Below, one piece after another: positions 27,776-38,232 of a stretch of 45,447 bases of DNA (the stretch's first letter is position 1; every line of letters starts with the position of its first letter). Both the position numbers and the translations under genes were made by a program. Source of the DNA: an uncultured Pelagibacteraceae bacterium (GTDB lineage: Bacteria; Pseudomonadota; Alphaproteobacteria; Pelagibacterales; AG-422-B15); contig CABZEU010000011.1 in assembly GCA_902524795.1 (NCBI GenBank), positions 1-45,447 of the forward strand. Direction: 5' to 3'. Below the pieces are notes generated by a model that worked only from the letters and a program-made list of their open reading frames with translations, was not told the DNA's origin and made no database searches.

Positions 27776-28245
27776 TGGTAAAAAAAACGCTCGATAGTGT
27801 AGATTTAAAAATACTAAGGATACTTCAAGATGAGGGAAGAATATCCAATCTAGATCTTTCAAAAAAAATTAGTATGTCACCGCCTCCGACCCTTAGAAGA
27901 GTGCGTGACTTAGAAGATAATGGATATATTGATGGATTTAGAGCTAACCTTGATCCAACAAAATTAGGATATGACTTAACAGCATGGATTTTTGTTAGTC
28001 TAAAGAACCAGAATGAGGATAGCTTGAGCGCTTTTGAAAAACAGATATGGGGATGGGAAGCGATAAGAGAGTGTTTTATGCTTAACGGCGAAATTGACTT
28101 TATTTTGAAATGTGTTGTTAAAAATATGAATGAATTTAATGATTTTTTGACACAAAATATCACACCCAATGAAAATATCTCAAGTGTTAAAACAGCATTT
28201 GTAATAAAGAATACAAAAAAACTTGGAAATGTTCCCTTAGACTAG
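27775..28245 (+). CDS. Lrp/AsnC-family transcriptional regulator
   Basis: The start at ATG 27775 overlaps the oxygenase stop as TGATG, giving 156 aa; the track's start lies 15 bases inside that gene. The N-terminal helix-turn-helix is [47 protein letters not shown] (about residues 4-50), typical of feast/famine regulators. The C-terminal RAM ligand domain includes [30 protein letters not shown]. Family members sense amino acids as octamers. Its stop overlaps that of convergent carB. The target genes are not identifiable from sequence; Lrp genes next to trxB are common in alphaproteobacteria. Confidence 0.93.
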   Translation: MVKKTLDSVDLKILRILQDEGRISNLDLSKKISMSPPPTLRRVRDLEDNGYIDGFRANLDPTKLGYDLTAWIFVSLKNQNEDSLSAFEKQIWGWEAIRECFMLNGEIDFILKCVVKNMNEFNDFLTQNITPNENISSVKTAFVIKNTKKLGNVPLD

Positions 28246-31200
28246 TGAAAGCTTGTAATTTGATTAACTTCAAAATCGTTGTTACGTAACTCCTTAATTG
28301 AATTTATTGCCGCTCTTGCCCCTGATATAGTGAGAAAGTAGGGTAGACTTTTCATTAATGCTGTTCTTCTTACACTAAAAGAGTCATTTATAGATTTTCT
28401 GCCTTCTGTTGTATTGATCAGTATATCTATTTTCTCATTTAATAAATCTTCTACAATGTGAGGTGAACCTTGAGATACTTTATTAACCTTACTCACCTTA
28501 ATACCTTGATCTATCAAATATGAAGCTGTGCCATGCGTAGCCTTGATTTTAAATCCAAGTTTCTGAAATGACCTAACAATAGGTACTATTTTTGGCTTAT
28601 CAGAATTCTTAACAGATACGAATAAATTACCTTTTTTTGGAAGAGGATTTGATGAAGCTAATTGGCATTTAACAAATGCTGCCTCAAAAGACTTATCAAT
28701 TGCCATGACTTCTCCAGTCGACTTCATTTCTGGACCTAATATTGTATCTACATTTGGAAATCTTTTAAAAGGAAAGACTGGTTCCTTAATCGAAATACAT
28801 TCTTTCTTACTTTCTCTAAAATCTCTTTTATTTAACTTCTTACCCATTGCAACATTTAGAGCAATCTTAACAACAGGATTTCCTGTCGCCTTTGCAACAA
28901 AAGGAACAGTTCTACTACTTCTAGGGTTAACTTCTAAAAGGAATATATTATTATTTTGTATAGCAAACTGAATATTTAAAAGCCCTTTTACTTTAAGGGC
29001 CATTGCAAGTTTTTTGGTTTGCTTCTCAATATCTTTTATAATTTTTTCTGATAATGAGTATGGAGGCAGTGTGCAGGTTGAATCACCTGAATGTATTCCT
29101 GCCTCCTCAATGTGTTCCATAATTCCTGCAATAATTACTTTTTTTCCATCAGATACGGCGTCTACATCAACCTCAATTGAGTCTTTTAAGTAATGATCTA
29201 TCAATACTGGACTATCGCCAGATACAATAACCGCTTCTTTAAAATATTTCTTGAGCTCATCTTTATTATGAACAATTTCCATTGCTCTCCCACCTAAGAC
29301 ATATGATGGCCGAATAACAGCAGGGAATCCAATTTTATTAATCACCTCGAAAGCTTGCTTTTCTGAAAAGGCTATGCCATTTGCGGGTTGTAAGAGATTT
29401 AAGTCTTCAGATATCTTTTTAAATTTCTCTCTATCTTCAGCAGCATCAATAGATTCCTTTGATGTTCCAAGAATTGGAATTTTCATTTTCTTTAAAAATG
29501 ATGCAAGTTTAAGGGGAGTTTGACCTCCAAACTGTACAATGATACCAAGCAATTTACCCTTCGTTTTTTCTTTTAATATTATATCGTAAACATTCTCTTC
29601 AGCGAGCGGCTCAAAATACAGCCTATCACTTGTATCAGGGTCTGTTGATACGGTTTCAGGATTACAATTTATCATAATTGTTTCATATTTAAGTTCTTTA
29701 AGTGCAAATGATGCGTGACAACAACAATAATCAAATTCAACTCCTTGACCTATTCTGTTTGGACCACTTCCTAATATTATTACTTTCTTCTTGTCTGATG
29801 GACTTGACTCACAGGTATCTACATTGGAATAATTTTTTGAATATGTTGAATACATATAAGGAGTCATTGATTTAAATTCAGCTGCACAAGTATCAATTCT
29901 TTTAAAATCTGGGAATATTTTATTTTTTTTCCTTAAGCCAAATACTCTTTCCTCGCTCAAACCGCATAGTTGAGATATTTTTTTATCTGAAAACCCTAAT
30001 GCTTTAATTTTTAAAATCTCCTCAGGTTTTTTTGGAATCCCTTTTGATTTAAGTTCAATCTCTTTATCTACAATTTTCTTAATTTGTTCAATAAACCATT
30101 TATCAACTTTTGAAGCATTATGAATGTCTTTGACTGAATTGCCAAAACGCAAAGCTTGCGCAATTAGTAAGAGACGATCTGCTAAGGGTTTTTTAAGTTC
30201 ACTGATTATATTTTTTTTATTTAGTTTTTTATTATTTATATTTGTTTTTACTTCATCAAGCCCATCTAATCCAACCTCAAGAGATCTCATTGCTTTTTGA
30301 AGGGATTCGGGAAATGATCTGCCTATAGCCATGACCTCACCTACGGATTTCATGGAACTAGAGAGAAGTGGTTGTGTAAATTGGAATTTTTCAAAGGTAA
30401 ATCTTGGAATCTTTGTTACTACATAATCAATTGTTGGCTCGAAGGAAGCAGGAGTTACCTTTGTAATTTCATTCCTTAATTCATCCAAAGTATATCCTAC
30501 CGCAAGCTTAGCAGCAATTTTTGCAATTGGAAATCCCGTAGCTTTAGATGCTAAGGCTGATGATCTTGATACCCTAGGGTTCATTTCAATAATAACTAGA
30601 CGACCATTTTTTGGATTTACAGCAAATTGAACATTAGAGCCACCAGTTTCAACACCAATTTCTCTCAAACAAGCTATGGAGGCATTCCTCATAATTTGAA
30701 ATTCTTTATCAGTTAAAGTTAGTGCAGGCGCAATAGTAATAGAGTCGCCCGTATGAATACCCATAGGGTCTATATTTTCAATTGAACATACAATAATACA
30801 ATTATCATTTCGATCTCTGACAACTTCCATTTCATACTCTTTCCAACCAGCAACAGACTCTTCAATTAAAATTTCACTAATAGGAGAACTGTAAAGACCT
30901 GAATTCGCTATTTCGTCAAATTGCTTTTCAGTGGTTGCAATGCCTCCTCCTGTACCTCCCAAAGTAAAAGAAGGCCTGATAATCACTGGAAGTCCAATTT
31001 TTTTTAAGGCTTTTTTTGCGTCTTTAAAATTTCGAGCTATTTCTGCTCGAGGACATTCAAGACCAATTTTTATCATTGCCTTGTAGAATCTTTCCCTCTC
31101 TTCAGCTTTTTTTATTGCTTTAAGATTTGCTCCTATAAGCTCAACATTGTACTTTTTAAGGGTGCCATTATTAGAAAGGGCTATAGCAATATTTAATGCT

Positions 31201-31481
31201 GTCTGTCCTCCCATAGTGGGCAACAATACATCAGGTTTTTCTTTTGCTATTATCTTAGTTACAATTTCAGGAGTGATTGGTTCAATATATACTGCATCAG
31301 CTGTATCAGGGTCAGTCATAATAGTGGCAGGATTAGAATTAATTAAAATTACTTTATACCCTTCTTCTCTTAATGCCTTGCAGGCCTGAGTACCTGAATA
31401 ATCAAATTCACATGCTTGGCCTATAATGATCGGTCCAGCGCCTACCACCAGTATTGATTTAATATCATTTCTTCTAGGCAT
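28242..31481 (-). CDS. carB: Carbamoyl-phosphate synthase large subunit
   Basis: CarB makes carbamoyl phosphate from bicarbonate, two ATP and ammonia channelled from CarA, feeding pyrimidine and arginine synthesis. I chose ATG 31481 ([17 protein letters not shown]) over the upstream TTG, giving 1079 aa, normal for the family. Two homologous ATP-grasp halves are visible: [18 protein letters not shown] and [19 protein letters not shown]-type blocks in the first, [18 protein letters not shown] and [17 protein letters not shown] in the second. The allosteric domain is at the C-terminus. It overlaps the carA stop by 8 bases. Its own stop overlaps that of the convergent Lrp gene. Confidence 0.98.
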   Translation of the reverse strand: MPRRNDIKSILVVGAGPIIIGQACEFDYSGTQACKALREEGYKVILINSNPATIMTDPDTADAVYIEPITPEIVTKIIAKEKPDVLLPTMGGQTALNIAIALSNNGTLKKYNVELIGANLKAIKKAEERERFYKAMIKIGLECPRAEIARNFKDAKKALKKIGLPVIIRPSFTLGGTGGGIATTEKQFDEIANSGLYSSPISEILIEESVAGWKEYEMEVVRDRNDNCIIVCSIENIDPMGIHTGDSITIAPALTLTDKEFQIMRNASIACLREIGVETGGSNVQFAVNPKNGRLVIIEMNPRVSRSSALASKATGFPIAKIAAKLAVGYTLDELRNEITKVTPASFEPTIDYVVTKIPRFTFEKFQFTQPLLSSSMKSVGEVMAIGRSFPESLQKAMRSLEVGLDGLDEVKTNINNKKLNKKNIISELKKPLADRLLLIAQALRFGNSVKDIHNASKVDKWFIEQIKKIVDKEIELKSKGIPKKPEEILKIKALGFSDKKISQLCGLSEERVFGLRKKNKIFPDFKRIDTCAAEFKSMTPYMYSTYSKNYSNVDTCESSPSDKKKVIILGSGPNRIGQGVEFDYCCCHASFALKELKYETIMINCNPETVSTDPDTSDRLYFEPLAEENVYDIILKEKTKGKLLGIIVQFGGQTPLKLASFLKKMKIPILGTSKESIDAAEDREKFKKISEDLNLLQPANGIAFSEKQAFEVINKIGFPAVIRPSYVLGGRAMEIVHNKDELKKYFKEAVIVSGDSPVLIDHYLKDSIEVDVDAVSDGKKVIIAGIMEHIEEAGIHSGDSTCTLPPYSLSEKIIKDIEKQTKKLAMALKVKGLLNIQFAIQNNNIFLLEVNPRSSRTVPFVAKATGNPVVKIALNVAMGKKLNKRDFRESKKECISIKEPVFPFKRFPNVDTILGPEMKSTGEVMAIDKSFEAAFVKCQLASSNPLPKKGNLFVSVKNSDKPKIVPIVRSFQKLGFKIKATHGTASYLIDQGIKVSKVNKVSQGSPHIVEDLLNEKIDILINTTEGRKSINDSFSVRRTALMKSLPYFLTISGARAAINSIKELRNNDFEVNQITSFH

Positions 31482-32625
31482 TACTATCAATCATCTCTTT
31501 AAATTTTTGAAAAAGATACTGGCTGTCGTGAGGTCCAGGACTCGCTTCTGGATGGTATTGAACTGCAAAAATTTTTTTATTTTTATGCTCTATACCCTCA
31601 ACACTTCCATCAAATAGAGATTTATGAGTAATCTTTACATTTTTAGGGATGGACTTTTCAGTAACTACAAAACCATGGTTTTGAGATGTTATCTCTACCT
31701 TATTATTTTGTAAATTTTGAACAGGGTGATTAGCGCCCCGATGGCCTTGAAACATTTTTTTTGTCTTAGCGCCAAGTGCAAGAGATATTAATTGATGCCC
31801 CAAACAGATCCCAAAGATTGGAATCTTTTGATTTATTAAATCTTTTATAGTTGGTATAGCATATTTACCCGTTGCTTTTGGATCACCAGGACCATTTGAT
31901 AAAAAAATTCCATTTGGCCTATATTCTAATATTTCACCTGATGTAGTATTTGCAGGAACAACAATTACATTCATATTTAATCCTAGCAGGCAGTTTAGGA
32001 TATTTTGTTTCATACCGTAATCGATAGCTACTATGTTTAATTTTGACTTTGATTTGCATTTAAATTTCTGAATTTTTTTGCGTGTTACTTCAATTGCAAG
32101 ATCAAGATTATTAAGTCCCTGCCATTTTTTTATTTCTGAAAGAAATTTTTTCTTTTGATCTTTATTTGCAAGTTTTTTAGCTATTCCTGCTTTTGGAGCA
32201 CCTTTCGATCTTATTCTATTGGTAATTGATCTTGTATCTATATTGCATAATCCAGGAATGCCTTTTTTTTTAAGCCATGCATCTAAATGCTGTATAGATC
32301 TAAAGTTAGATGGATCAGAAATATCACAATTAATTATTATACCTTTTGCAAAGGAAATTGATGACTCACTATCTTGAAAATTTGTACCAACATTTCCAAT
32401 ATGAGGAAATGTAAAATTAATTATTTGACCTGCATAAGATGGATCAGTAATAATCTCTTGGTAACCAGTCATTGACGTATTGAAGCAAAGTTCTCCAATA
32501 GAATTAATGTTTGATCCGATTTTTATCCCCTCGAAAGAAGTCCCGTCTTCTAGTACAAGCTTTCCTAAAATAGGTTTAGATCGAGCGGTTATGCGATCTT
32601 TTTTCAACCTATTCGTCTTTAGCAT
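31474..32625 (-). CDS. carA: Carbamoyl-phosphate synthase small subunit (glutaminase)
   Basis: CarA hydrolyses glutamine and passes ammonia to CarB. The 383-aa protein has the N-terminal small-subunit domain ([37 protein letters not shown]) and a C-terminal class I amidotransferase domain. The latter has FLSNGPGDP, the nucleophile [25 protein letters not shown] and the His-Glu dyad in [13 protein letters not shown]. The promoter should lie in the 129-base spacer shared with divergent yqeY. Confidence 0.98.
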   Translation of the reverse strand: MLKTNRLKKDRITARSKPILGKLVLEDGTSFEGIKIGSNINSIGELCFNTSMTGYQEIITDPSYAGQIINFTFPHIGNVGTNFQDSESSISFAKGIIINCDISDPSNFRSIQHLDAWLKKKGIPGLCNIDTRSITNRIRSKGAPKAGIAKKLANKDQKKKFLSEIKKWQGLNNLDLAIEVTRKKIQKFKCKSKSKLNIVAIDYGMKQNILNCLLGLNMNVIVVPANTTSGEILEYRPNGIFLSNGPGDPKATGKYAIPTIKDLINQKIPIFGICLGHQLISLALGAKTKKMFQGHRGANHPVQNLQNNKVEITSQNHGFVVTEKSIPKNVKITHKSLFDGSVEGIEHKNKKIFAVQYHPEASPGPHDSQYLFQKFKEMIDSNA

Positions 32626-32754
32626 ATGTATGATTCTAGATTTATTGGAATTTAAGGCAAATGAATGCCCGATGCAATAGTAAGATAATAAAATATTATT
32701 TTAACTTTTATTGCTACTTAAGATTAGTTGATGTAGTTTTCTTATTCGTCTCAT
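32626..32754. promoter_or_regulatory. Divergent intergenic region between carA and yqeY
   Basis: This 129-base spacer drives carAB on the minus strand and yqeY-dnaG-rpoD on the plus strand. On the minus strand, TTGCAT (about 32672-32677) lies upstream of TTAAAT-type sequence at roughly promoter spacing and is a possible carAB promoter. A small GGGC/GCC(T) hairpin sits between the two elements. I see no recognisable pyrimidine-control leader peptide or operator. Confidence 0.3.
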
Positions 32755-33210
32755 ATGAAAGATATAATCACAAATGAATTGTCAAAGGCATTGAAAAATG
32801 GTGATAAAGAGAGAATCCATACATTAAGGTTAATTATAGCTGCAATAAAAGATAAAGAGATAGCCAGCCGTTCTTCTGGAGAAGACTCAGAGATAATAGA
32901 AGAGACTATTATACAACTTTTAAAAAAAATGGTTAAGCAACGAAATGATTCGATCGAAATGTTTGAAAATGCAAATCGAACTGAACTAGCAGAAAAAGAG
33001 AAATTAGAAATCACAATAATCAATGAATTCTTACCAAAGCAGCTAAGTGAAGAAGAAACAGCCACAATATGTGATAAGGCAATCAATGCTACGGAAGCGT
33101 CAAACCTTAAAGAAATCGGTAAGGTAATAAAATACCTAAAAGATAACAGCTCTTCTTCATTAGATATGTCGCTTGCAAGTAAATTAATTAGGGAAAAGCT
33201 CCAAAATTAG
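32755..33210 (+). CDS. YqeY/GatB-like domain protein
   Basis: This is a 151-aa helical protein of the YqeY family, related to the tail domain of the GatB tRNA amidotransferase subunit. It is thought to bind tRNA or assist RNA-related functions, but its cellular role is not firmly known. Recognised blocks are LSKALKNGDKERIHTLRLIIAAIKDKEIASR near the N-terminus, MVKQRNDSIEMFENANRTELAEKEKLEITIINEFLPKQLSEEE in the middle and IGKVIKYLK toward the end. The order carAB (divergent) - yqeY - dnaG - rpoD is common in alphaproteobacteria. Confidence 0.93.
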   Translation: MKDIITNELSKALKNGDKERIHTLRLIIAAIKDKEIASRSSGEDSEIIEETIIQLLKKMVKQRNDSIEMFENANRTELAEKEKLEITIINEFLPKQLSEEETATICDKAINATEASNLKEIGKVIKYLKDNSSSSLDMSLASKLIREKLQN

Positions 33211-33260
33211 TTGTAATTTGCTAACTATTTTTTCCTGTAATTAGGTACTATACTTTATTG

Positions 33261-35066
33261 ATGCCCAGATACTCAAAAGAATTTATTTCTGAAATCAAGT
33301 CAAGACTCAGAGTATCTGAAGTTATTGGTAAATTTGTAAAGTTGACTCAGCGTGGAAATGAATTTGTTGGTTTAAGTCCATTTAAGAATGAGAAAACACC
33401 ATCATTTACAGTAAACGATGATAAAGAGTTTTTTCATTGTTTTAGTAGTGCTGAACATGGAGATATATTTTCATTTCTTATGAAACATAAGAATATGTCT
33501 TATCCTGACTCAATTGAATATCTCGCGAAGCAGGCAGGTCTAAACCTTGAATCTGGAATTATAAAAGATCCAAATTATGTAGAAAATAATTATACAAGCC
33601 TAAGAAGCATTATGATTGAAGCAAACAAATTTTATATGTCAATGCTAAAACAGAGTAACGAGATTAAGAAATATTTAGAGAAAAGACAAGTTAACCCTGA
33701 CATGTGGGAAAAATTCCAGTTGGGATTTGCTGGGTCTCAAAGCAATCAACTTTATCTTCATTTAAAGGAGATTGGAGCGAATTGTGAAGATGCTTTGTCA
33801 TTGGGACTTATAAAAAAATCAAAACATAAAGAAAATGAGTATTACGATTTTTTCAGAAACAGACTTATGTTCCCCATTAAGGATTATAAATCAAACTTAA
33901 TTGCATTCGGAGGAAGAGCTATAGATAACTCAAACATTAAGTATATAAATTCTTCTGATAGTCCAATTTTTAAAAAAAGTTTTAACTTATTTAATTTTAA
34001 TTTAGCAATTGAAGAGAATAGAAAAGTTGAAAATTTAATTATAGTTGAAGGTTACATGGATGTAATATCCCTATTTCAGAATAACTTTAAGACTACCGTT
34101 GCTCCTTTAGGTACTGCGCTCACCAGCTATCAACTGCAAAGAGCATGGAAAGTATGTCATAGTCCAATTATTATTTTTGACGGGGATGAAGCTGGTCAAA
34201 AAGCAGCCGAGCGCGCTGCAGTTTTAGCTTTAAGTAATATATCACCAGATTTATCAGCAAGGTTTTGTATATTGCCAAGTGATTATGACCCAGACGATTT
34301 TTTATTAAAAAATAGCCCCGAAGAATTTATGAAAGTTTTGAACAACTCATATTCTTTATCAGAATTTATATGGAAAGTAGAATTAGAAAAGGATGATATT
34401 TCAACACCAGAAAAAAAAGCCGGATTTGAAAAAAGGATTAAGTCAATGATAAGTAAAATTGAGAACCAAACAGTAAAAGATTATTATATTAAAGAATTTA
34501 ATGATAAAATTAATATTCTTAAAAGATCGAAGTTTCAAAAGAATACTCCATACTCACGCTATACTGATAATAGTGTTTCAAAAGAGATATATAATAGTGA
34601 TAGGGTTAATCAGTCTAGTCACGATTCAGTCGTAAGAGAAAAAATTATTTTAATGCATGTCATTGAGAACCCTCCACTTTTATTTAAGTATATTGAGGAA
34701 TTGGGAAGAATTAGCTTTAATGACCTTAAATTATCAAAATTGGTGTCAGAAATCATTGAATTTGGGTCAATAAATTCAGATAAAGATCTTGAAAATTTTG
34801 ACTTTCAGTCATATTTACTAGATAAGGGTCTCACAGAAGAAATTGCATTTATATACAAGTCTAATTTGCTTAAAACTTACAGATCAGTCATAAAAAGTGA
34901 TATTGAAATAGTTGAAAAAAGCTTTTTAGGACTTCTTGATCTGCATAATAAACTCCTTGAAAAGAAAGATCTGTCAGAGGCTTTCAAGGATTTAGAACAG
35001 AATATGGATCAGGAAAGTTATGAAAACTTTTTAAAAATAAAAAAAGAGAGTTTGACAAAAAATTGA
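33261..35066 (+). CDS. dnaG: DNA primase with degenerate zinc-binding domain
   Basis: DnaG makes RNA primers for replication. I use the ATG at 33261 (MPRYSKEF), not the TTG one codon earlier, giving 601 aa. The TOPRIM catalytic core is intact, with [25 protein letters not shown] and [17 protein letters not shown]. The N-terminal zinc region is unusual. The usual CPFH reads SPFK in [15 protein letters not shown], and the usual CFGC reads CFSS in [12 protein letters not shown]. Only one of four Cys/His zinc ligands remains. Similar loss occurs, to my recollection, in some alphaproteobacteria. The C-terminal helicase-binding part is divergent. It is followed by rpoD after 1 base. Confidence 0.96.
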   Translation: MPRYSKEFISEIKSRLRVSEVIGKFVKLTQRGNEFVGLSPFKNEKTPSFTVNDDKEFFHCFSSAEHGDIFSFLMKHKNMSYPDSIEYLAKQAGLNLESGIIKDPNYVENNYTSLRSIMIEANKFYMSMLKQSNEIKKYLEKRQVNPDMWEKFQLGFAGSQSNQLYLHLKEIGANCEDALSLGLIKKSKHKENEYYDFFRNRLMFPIKDYKSNLIAFGGRAIDNSNIKYINSSDSPIFKKSFNLFNFNLAIEENRKVENLIIVEGYMDVISLFQNNFKTTVAPLGTALTSYQLQRAWKVCHSPIIIFDGDEAGQKAAERAAVLALSNISPDLSARFCILPSDYDPDDFLLKNSPEEFMKVLNNSYSLSEFIWKVELEKDDISTPEKKAGFEKRIKSMISKIENQTVKDYYIKEFNDKINILKRSKFQKNTPYSRYTDNSVSKEIYNSDRVNQSSHDSVVREKIILMHVIENPPLLFKYIEELGRISFNDLKLSKLVSEIIEFGSINSDKDLENFDFQSYLLDKGLTEEIAFIYKSNLLKTYRSVIKSDIEIVEKSFLGLLDLHNKLLEKKDLSEAFKDLEQNMDQESYENFLKIKKESLTKN

Positions 35067-35067
35067 T

Positions 35068-37083
35068 ATGAAAAAGCGTGGCAGAAAAAAGAAGCAAGTA
35101 AAGCAATCACAAGAGATTCATACATCTCAACCAATCGATCAAGATGGACCTGTTTTAGACTTAGAAAAGTCCATCATAAAAAAGTTAATTAAGCAAGGCA
35201 AGAAAGATGGGTACTTAACAAATGAATTGATAAAAAAATCGTTTCCAGAAGATAAATTTTCCTCTGAGCAAATTGAGCAATATACAACTAAATTATCACA
35301 AGTTGGATTTGATATTATTGACTCAGATGACTCAGATAATGACGATGATAAAGATGAAGATACCCCCGGGATTAAAACAGGATCAGAAAAAACAGATGAC
35401 CCTGTTAAGTTGTACCTTAGAGAAATGGGAACAGTTGATCTTCTCTCGCGAGAAGGAGAAATAGCTATTGCCAAAAGGATTGAGGCTGGACAGGAAGCTA
35501 TGATCTCTGGACTATGTGAGAGCCCACTAACATTAAAAGCAATCCTTGATTGGAGAGACGATATCATAGATGAAAAAATTACACTCAGAGAAGTCATAGA
35601 TCTCGAATCCTTATTTGAAGAGTCTCCAAACAAAAAAGAACTTAGTAAAAAAATTAAAGAAGCAAAAAAAAGAAAGGAACAAGAAGAGAAGGAAGAAATT
35701 AGAAAGCGAAAAGAAGCTGAGAAAAAGTCAGCAACATATGGAGATGATTCTGAACCTATGATAGAAACTTCTGCAGACCAGTCAGTTGAAGAATACGAAG
35801 ACTCAGATGATGAGTTGAATGTTTCTATTGCTATAATGGAAGAGGAATTAAAGCCCATTATTTTAGAAACGTTTAAAAAATTAAATAAAAGTTTCAAAAA
35901 GCTACAAAAGCTTCAACAAGATAAAATTGCTTTTCAAGAAAAAGGTAAAGAATTTCCTGCAAGATCTGAAAAGAATTACCAATTATCTAAAATAGCTGTT
36001 GTTGAATTGATCAAGGGTCTTCAAATAAATACAAATAAAATAGAGGAATTGATTAATAAGCTCTACATAATCAATAAAGAAGTTGTGTCACTTGAAGGTA
36101 AGTTACTTCGTTTAGCTATGCAGCATAAAATCACGCGAGAAGAGTTCTTGGACAAGTATGTAGGTAATGAGAATAACCCATACTGGTTAAGAAAAATTAC
36201 AAGACTTTCGGGGTGGGAAAAATTTGTTAAGTTAGAAAAAAATAATATCAAGAATATTATGAATGAAGTTAGGGCATCAGCAAGTAATATAGGGCTAACA
36301 TTAAATGAATTTAAAAGAATTGTTAGCAATGTTCAGAAAGGTGAAAGAGAGTCCAGTATTGCAAAAAAGGAAATGATTGAAGCAAATCTTAGATTAGTAA
36401 TCTCGATTGCTAAAAAATATACAAACAGAGGTCTTCAGTTTCTTGATCTTATTCAGGAGGGAAATATAGGACTTATGAAAGCCGTTGATAAGTTTGAGTA
36501 TAGAAGAGGATATAAATTTTCAACTTATGCCACATGGTGGATAAGGCAAGCAATTACTCGCTCGATAGCTGATCAGGCGAGAACAATTAGAATACCTGTT
36601 CATATGATAGAAACGATTAATAAAATTGTTAGAACGCAGAGACTCCTATTGAATGACATAGGCCGGGAACCTACTCCAGAAGAAATCTCTATCAAATTAA
36701 ATATGCCTCTTGAAAAAGTAAGAAAGGTTTTAAAAATTGCAAAAGAACCAGTAAGTCTTGAAACTCCTGTGGGAGACGAAGAAGACAGTCATTTAGGTGA
36801 TTTTATACAGGACGACAATGCTGTCATCCCAATTGATGCGGCAATAAATTCTAACTTAAGACAAACAACTACTAAGATATTGTCCTCGCTTACTCCTAGA
36901 GAGGAACGCGTACTAAGAATGAGGTTTGGTATTGGGATGAATTCAGACCATACGTTAGAAGAAGTTGGTCAACAATTCTCTGTCACGAGAGAACGAATTA
37001 GACAGATTGAAGCTAAAGCTTTACGTAAATTAAAGCATCCTACAAGAGCTAAACTACTCAAAAGCTTTTTAGATAAAAACTAA
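35068..37083 (+). CDS. rpoD: RNA polymerase primary sigma factor RpoD (sigma-70)
   Basis: This is the housekeeping sigma factor. The 671-aa protein has N-terminal region 1.1 (about 25-90), region 1.2 ([29 protein letters not shown]), and a long non-conserved region with a Lys/Glu coiled coil and an acidic stretch (about 190-260). Region 2 includes [58 protein letters not shown]. Region 3 ([16 protein letters not shown]) follows, and region 4 carries the -35 binding helix [20 protein letters not shown]. It lies one base after dnaG, the classic macromolecular synthesis pairing, and is followed by a tRNA gene. Confidence 0.98.
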   Translation: MKKRGRKKKQVKQSQEIHTSQPIDQDGPVLDLEKSIIKKLIKQGKKDGYLTNELIKKSFPEDKFSSEQIEQYTTKLSQVGFDIIDSDDSDNDDDKDEDTPGIKTGSEKTDDPVKLYLREMGTVDLLSREGEIAIAKRIEAGQEAMISGLCESPLTLKAILDWRDDIIDEKITLREVIDLESLFEESPNKKELSKKIKEAKKRKEQEEKEEIRKRKEAEKKSATYGDDSEPMIETSADQSVEEYEDSDDELNVSIAIMEEELKPIILETFKKLNKSFKKLQKLQQDKIAFQEKGKEFPARSEKNYQLSKIAVVELIKGLQINTNKIEELINKLYIINKEVVSLEGKLLRLAMQHKITREEFLDKYVGNENNPYWLRKITRLSGWEKFVKLEKNNIKNIMNEVRASASNIGLTLNEFKRIVSNVQKGERESSIAKKEMIEANLRLVISIAKKYTNRGLQFLDLIQEGNIGLMKAVDKFEYRRGYKFSTYATWWIRQAITRSIADQARTIRIPVHMIETINKIVRTQRLLLNDIGREPTPEEISIKLNMPLEKVRKVLKIAKEPVSLETPVGDEEDSHLGDFIQDDNAVIPIDAAINSNLRQTTTKILSSLTPREERVLRMRFGIGMNSDHTLEEVGQQFSVTRERIRQIEAKALRKLKHPTRAKLLKSFLDKN

Positions 37084-37132
37084 TTTATTAATCTGTAAAT
37101 ACGTTTATTTTTTGTATATAACAAATTTAAAG

Positions 37133-37209
37133 GGGCCCATAGCTCAGTTGGTTAGAGCCCTCCGCTCATAACGGAGTTGTCCTAGGTTCGAGTCCTAGTG
37201 GGCCCACCA
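37133..37209 (+). tRNA. tRNA with anticodon CAU (tRNA-Ile2 likely, or elongator tRNA-Met)
   Basis: A complete 77-base cloverleaf folds by eye: acceptor GGGCCCA / TGGGCCC, D-arm GCTC / GAGC, anticodon stem CTCCG / CGGAG around loop CTCATAA, T-arm CTAGG / CCTAG with loop TTCGAGT, discriminator A and encoded CCA. The G1-C72 pair rules out initiator tRNA-fMet. A CAU anticodon can be elongator Met or a lysidine-modified Ile2; the acceptor and the GCTCATAAC context favour Ile2, but this needs a classifier. Its 3' 42 bases recur at 37358-37399. Confidence 0.95.
37165..37206 (+). repeat. Direct repeat copy 1 (3' half of the tRNA), candidate att core
   Basis: These 42 bases, from the first base of the anticodon loop (CTCATAA) to the discriminator base, are identical to 37358-37399. 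The identity starts at the anticodon loop edge and ends at the base before CCA. Tyrosine-recombinase integration in tRNA genes commonly uses this anticodon-loop-to-3'-end core. Confidence 0.85.
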
Positions 37210-37357
37210 GATAATTCAATGACTTAGGTCATATATTCCCAACTTTTATCTTTCGAAATCAAACCCGTGCGGGATCTGTGCGGGATCAGCTCTTAAAACT
37301 TAACAATTCCCATTTAATATTTATTGATTTACAATGATTCATTGGTATTGCACGACT
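37207..37357. other. 151-base segment between the tRNA and its duplicated 3' half
   Basis: No coding frame of note is present. It holds a small inverted repeat ATGAC-ttag-GTCAT (37219-37232) just after the tRNA, and two GC-rich direct repeats GTGCGGGATC at 37267-37276 and 37278-37287 that stand out from the AT-rich surroundings. The first overlaps a CCCG-tg-CGGG palindrome. Such repeats beside a tRNA att core could be recombinase or excisionase binding sites. I see no integrase remnant long enough to identify. Confidence 0.45.
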
Positions 37358-37399
37358 CTCATAACGGAGTTGTCCTAGGTTCGAGTCCTAGTGGGCCCA
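37358..37399 (+). repeat. Direct repeat copy 2, orphan 3' half of the tRNA
   Basis: This is an exact 42-base repeat of tRNA positions from the anticodon loop to the discriminator; the CCA is not retained (ends CCCATCA). No acceptor or D-arm 5' half precedes it. The preceding TCA-TTGGT weakly resembles the tRNA D-loop, so a decayed tandem tRNA duplication is an alternative to an att site. It is not a functional tRNA as it stands. Confidence 0.85.
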
Positions 37400-37513
37400 T
37401 CACTTGTTTAAATTCAAACTTATTAATCTATATCGTTTCTTAATTTGATTTTCATTTCTGAAGCCTTATTTAATGAATACAATGATTTTTAGAGACGCTA
37501 AATACTGTTAAAA
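37400..37513. promoter_or_regulatory. Upstream region of the cysteine-rich secreted protein gene
   Basis: This is 114 AT-rich bases between the tRNA-half repeat and the 237-aa ORF. It presumably carries that gene's promoter. I see no clear Shine-Dalgarno sequence, operator or hairpin. Confidence 0.25.
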
Positions 37514-38227
37514 ATGAAAAGTAAGTTATTGTATATTTACGTTATCTTTTTTTTATCTTTATCAAGCTTCATTTACGCCGATGAAAAAGCTGCAAATATT
37601 GAAATCGGTGAGGAATATTATGCGAAACTTTTGAATTCATGGGTAGAAATATTCCCTGACGGTAACAGAAATGCTGCAGGTCCAAAGTTTTTTAGTTTTG
37701 CACTCGAGCAAAGTTTAAATATAGAAGATTTTCTTGAGTATAATAAATTATATTGTGCAGTGTCAGGATCTGTACTTCAACCTGGTGAATCACCAGATTT
37801 TTTAAGTATTTATGAAGATCAGACTAATAATTTAATTTGTGGGGAATATTATAAGTGCTGTTGGCCATGCTCTTGTGACTTAATGAAATATGCTAAAACT
37901 AAGAAAGCAAATTTTATATTTGAAAATTCAGATTATGAATTAAATGTTCTAACAATAAAAGATCCATGTCAAAAAGAGAATTTTCCAATTCAAGTTAATA
38001 AAAATTATTTTTGCAAGAATGAAAAGCTTGATTCTAATCAAGTATTTACTATTGATGGAGATCTCGTTATTGGTTTACTACACAATGCGTCGGAATGTAC
38101 TAAAGAGCAAATAGCTACAATTGCTTCAAATGAAATGACAGGGGCAATGTGTGAAATTAGGAATAATCAATCGATCGAGGAAGTAGAGGGTGGCATGGGA
38201 GACATTTTTATTCAAATGGCAAATTAA
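37514..38227 (+). CDS. Cysteine-rich secreted protein of unknown function
   Basis: I do not recognise a named family. The 237-aa product has an N-terminal signal peptide (LLYIYVIFFLSLSSFIYA, cleavage likely before DEKAA). The mature part has ten cysteines, five of them in a cluster, ICGEYYKCCWPCSCD (about residues 110-124); others are in YCAVSGS, DPCQKE, YFCKNE, SECTKE and AMCEI. An even number in an exported protein suggests disulfides, or a metal-binding site in the CCxxCxC cluster. The absence of a lipobox suggests a soluble periplasmic or secreted protein. It lies just past the tRNA integration scar and converges with the ASPIC/UnbV gene, so it may be an accessory gain. Confidence 0.8.
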   Translation: MKSKLLYIYVIFFLSLSSFIYADEKAANIEIGEEYYAKLLNSWVEIFPDGNRNAAGPKFFSFALEQSLNIEDFLEYNKLYCAVSGSVLQPGESPDFLSIYEDQTNNLICGEYYKCCWPCSCDLMKYAKTKKANFIFENSDYELNVLTIKDPCQKENFPIQVNKNYFCKNEKLDSNQVFTIDGDLVIGLLHNASECTKEQIATIASNEMTGAMCEIRNNQSIEEVEGGMGDIFIQMAN

Positions 38228-38232
38228 CAAAT

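Noticed and set aside
27825-28169. 114-aa ORF antisense to the Lrp/AsnC gene
   Set aside because: It is opposite a well-supported regulator, with no motif or start signal.
35139-35897. 252-aa ORF antisense to the rpoD 5' region
   Set aside because: It mirrors the low-complexity Lys/Glu/Asp part of RpoD, is Ser/Phe-rich without any recognisable motif, and lies opposite a certain gene. It is a shadow ORF.
37358-37399. Second functional tRNA gene
   Set aside because: Only the 3' half is present; there is no acceptor 5' strand or D-arm and CCA is not encoded, so it cannot fold as a tRNA.
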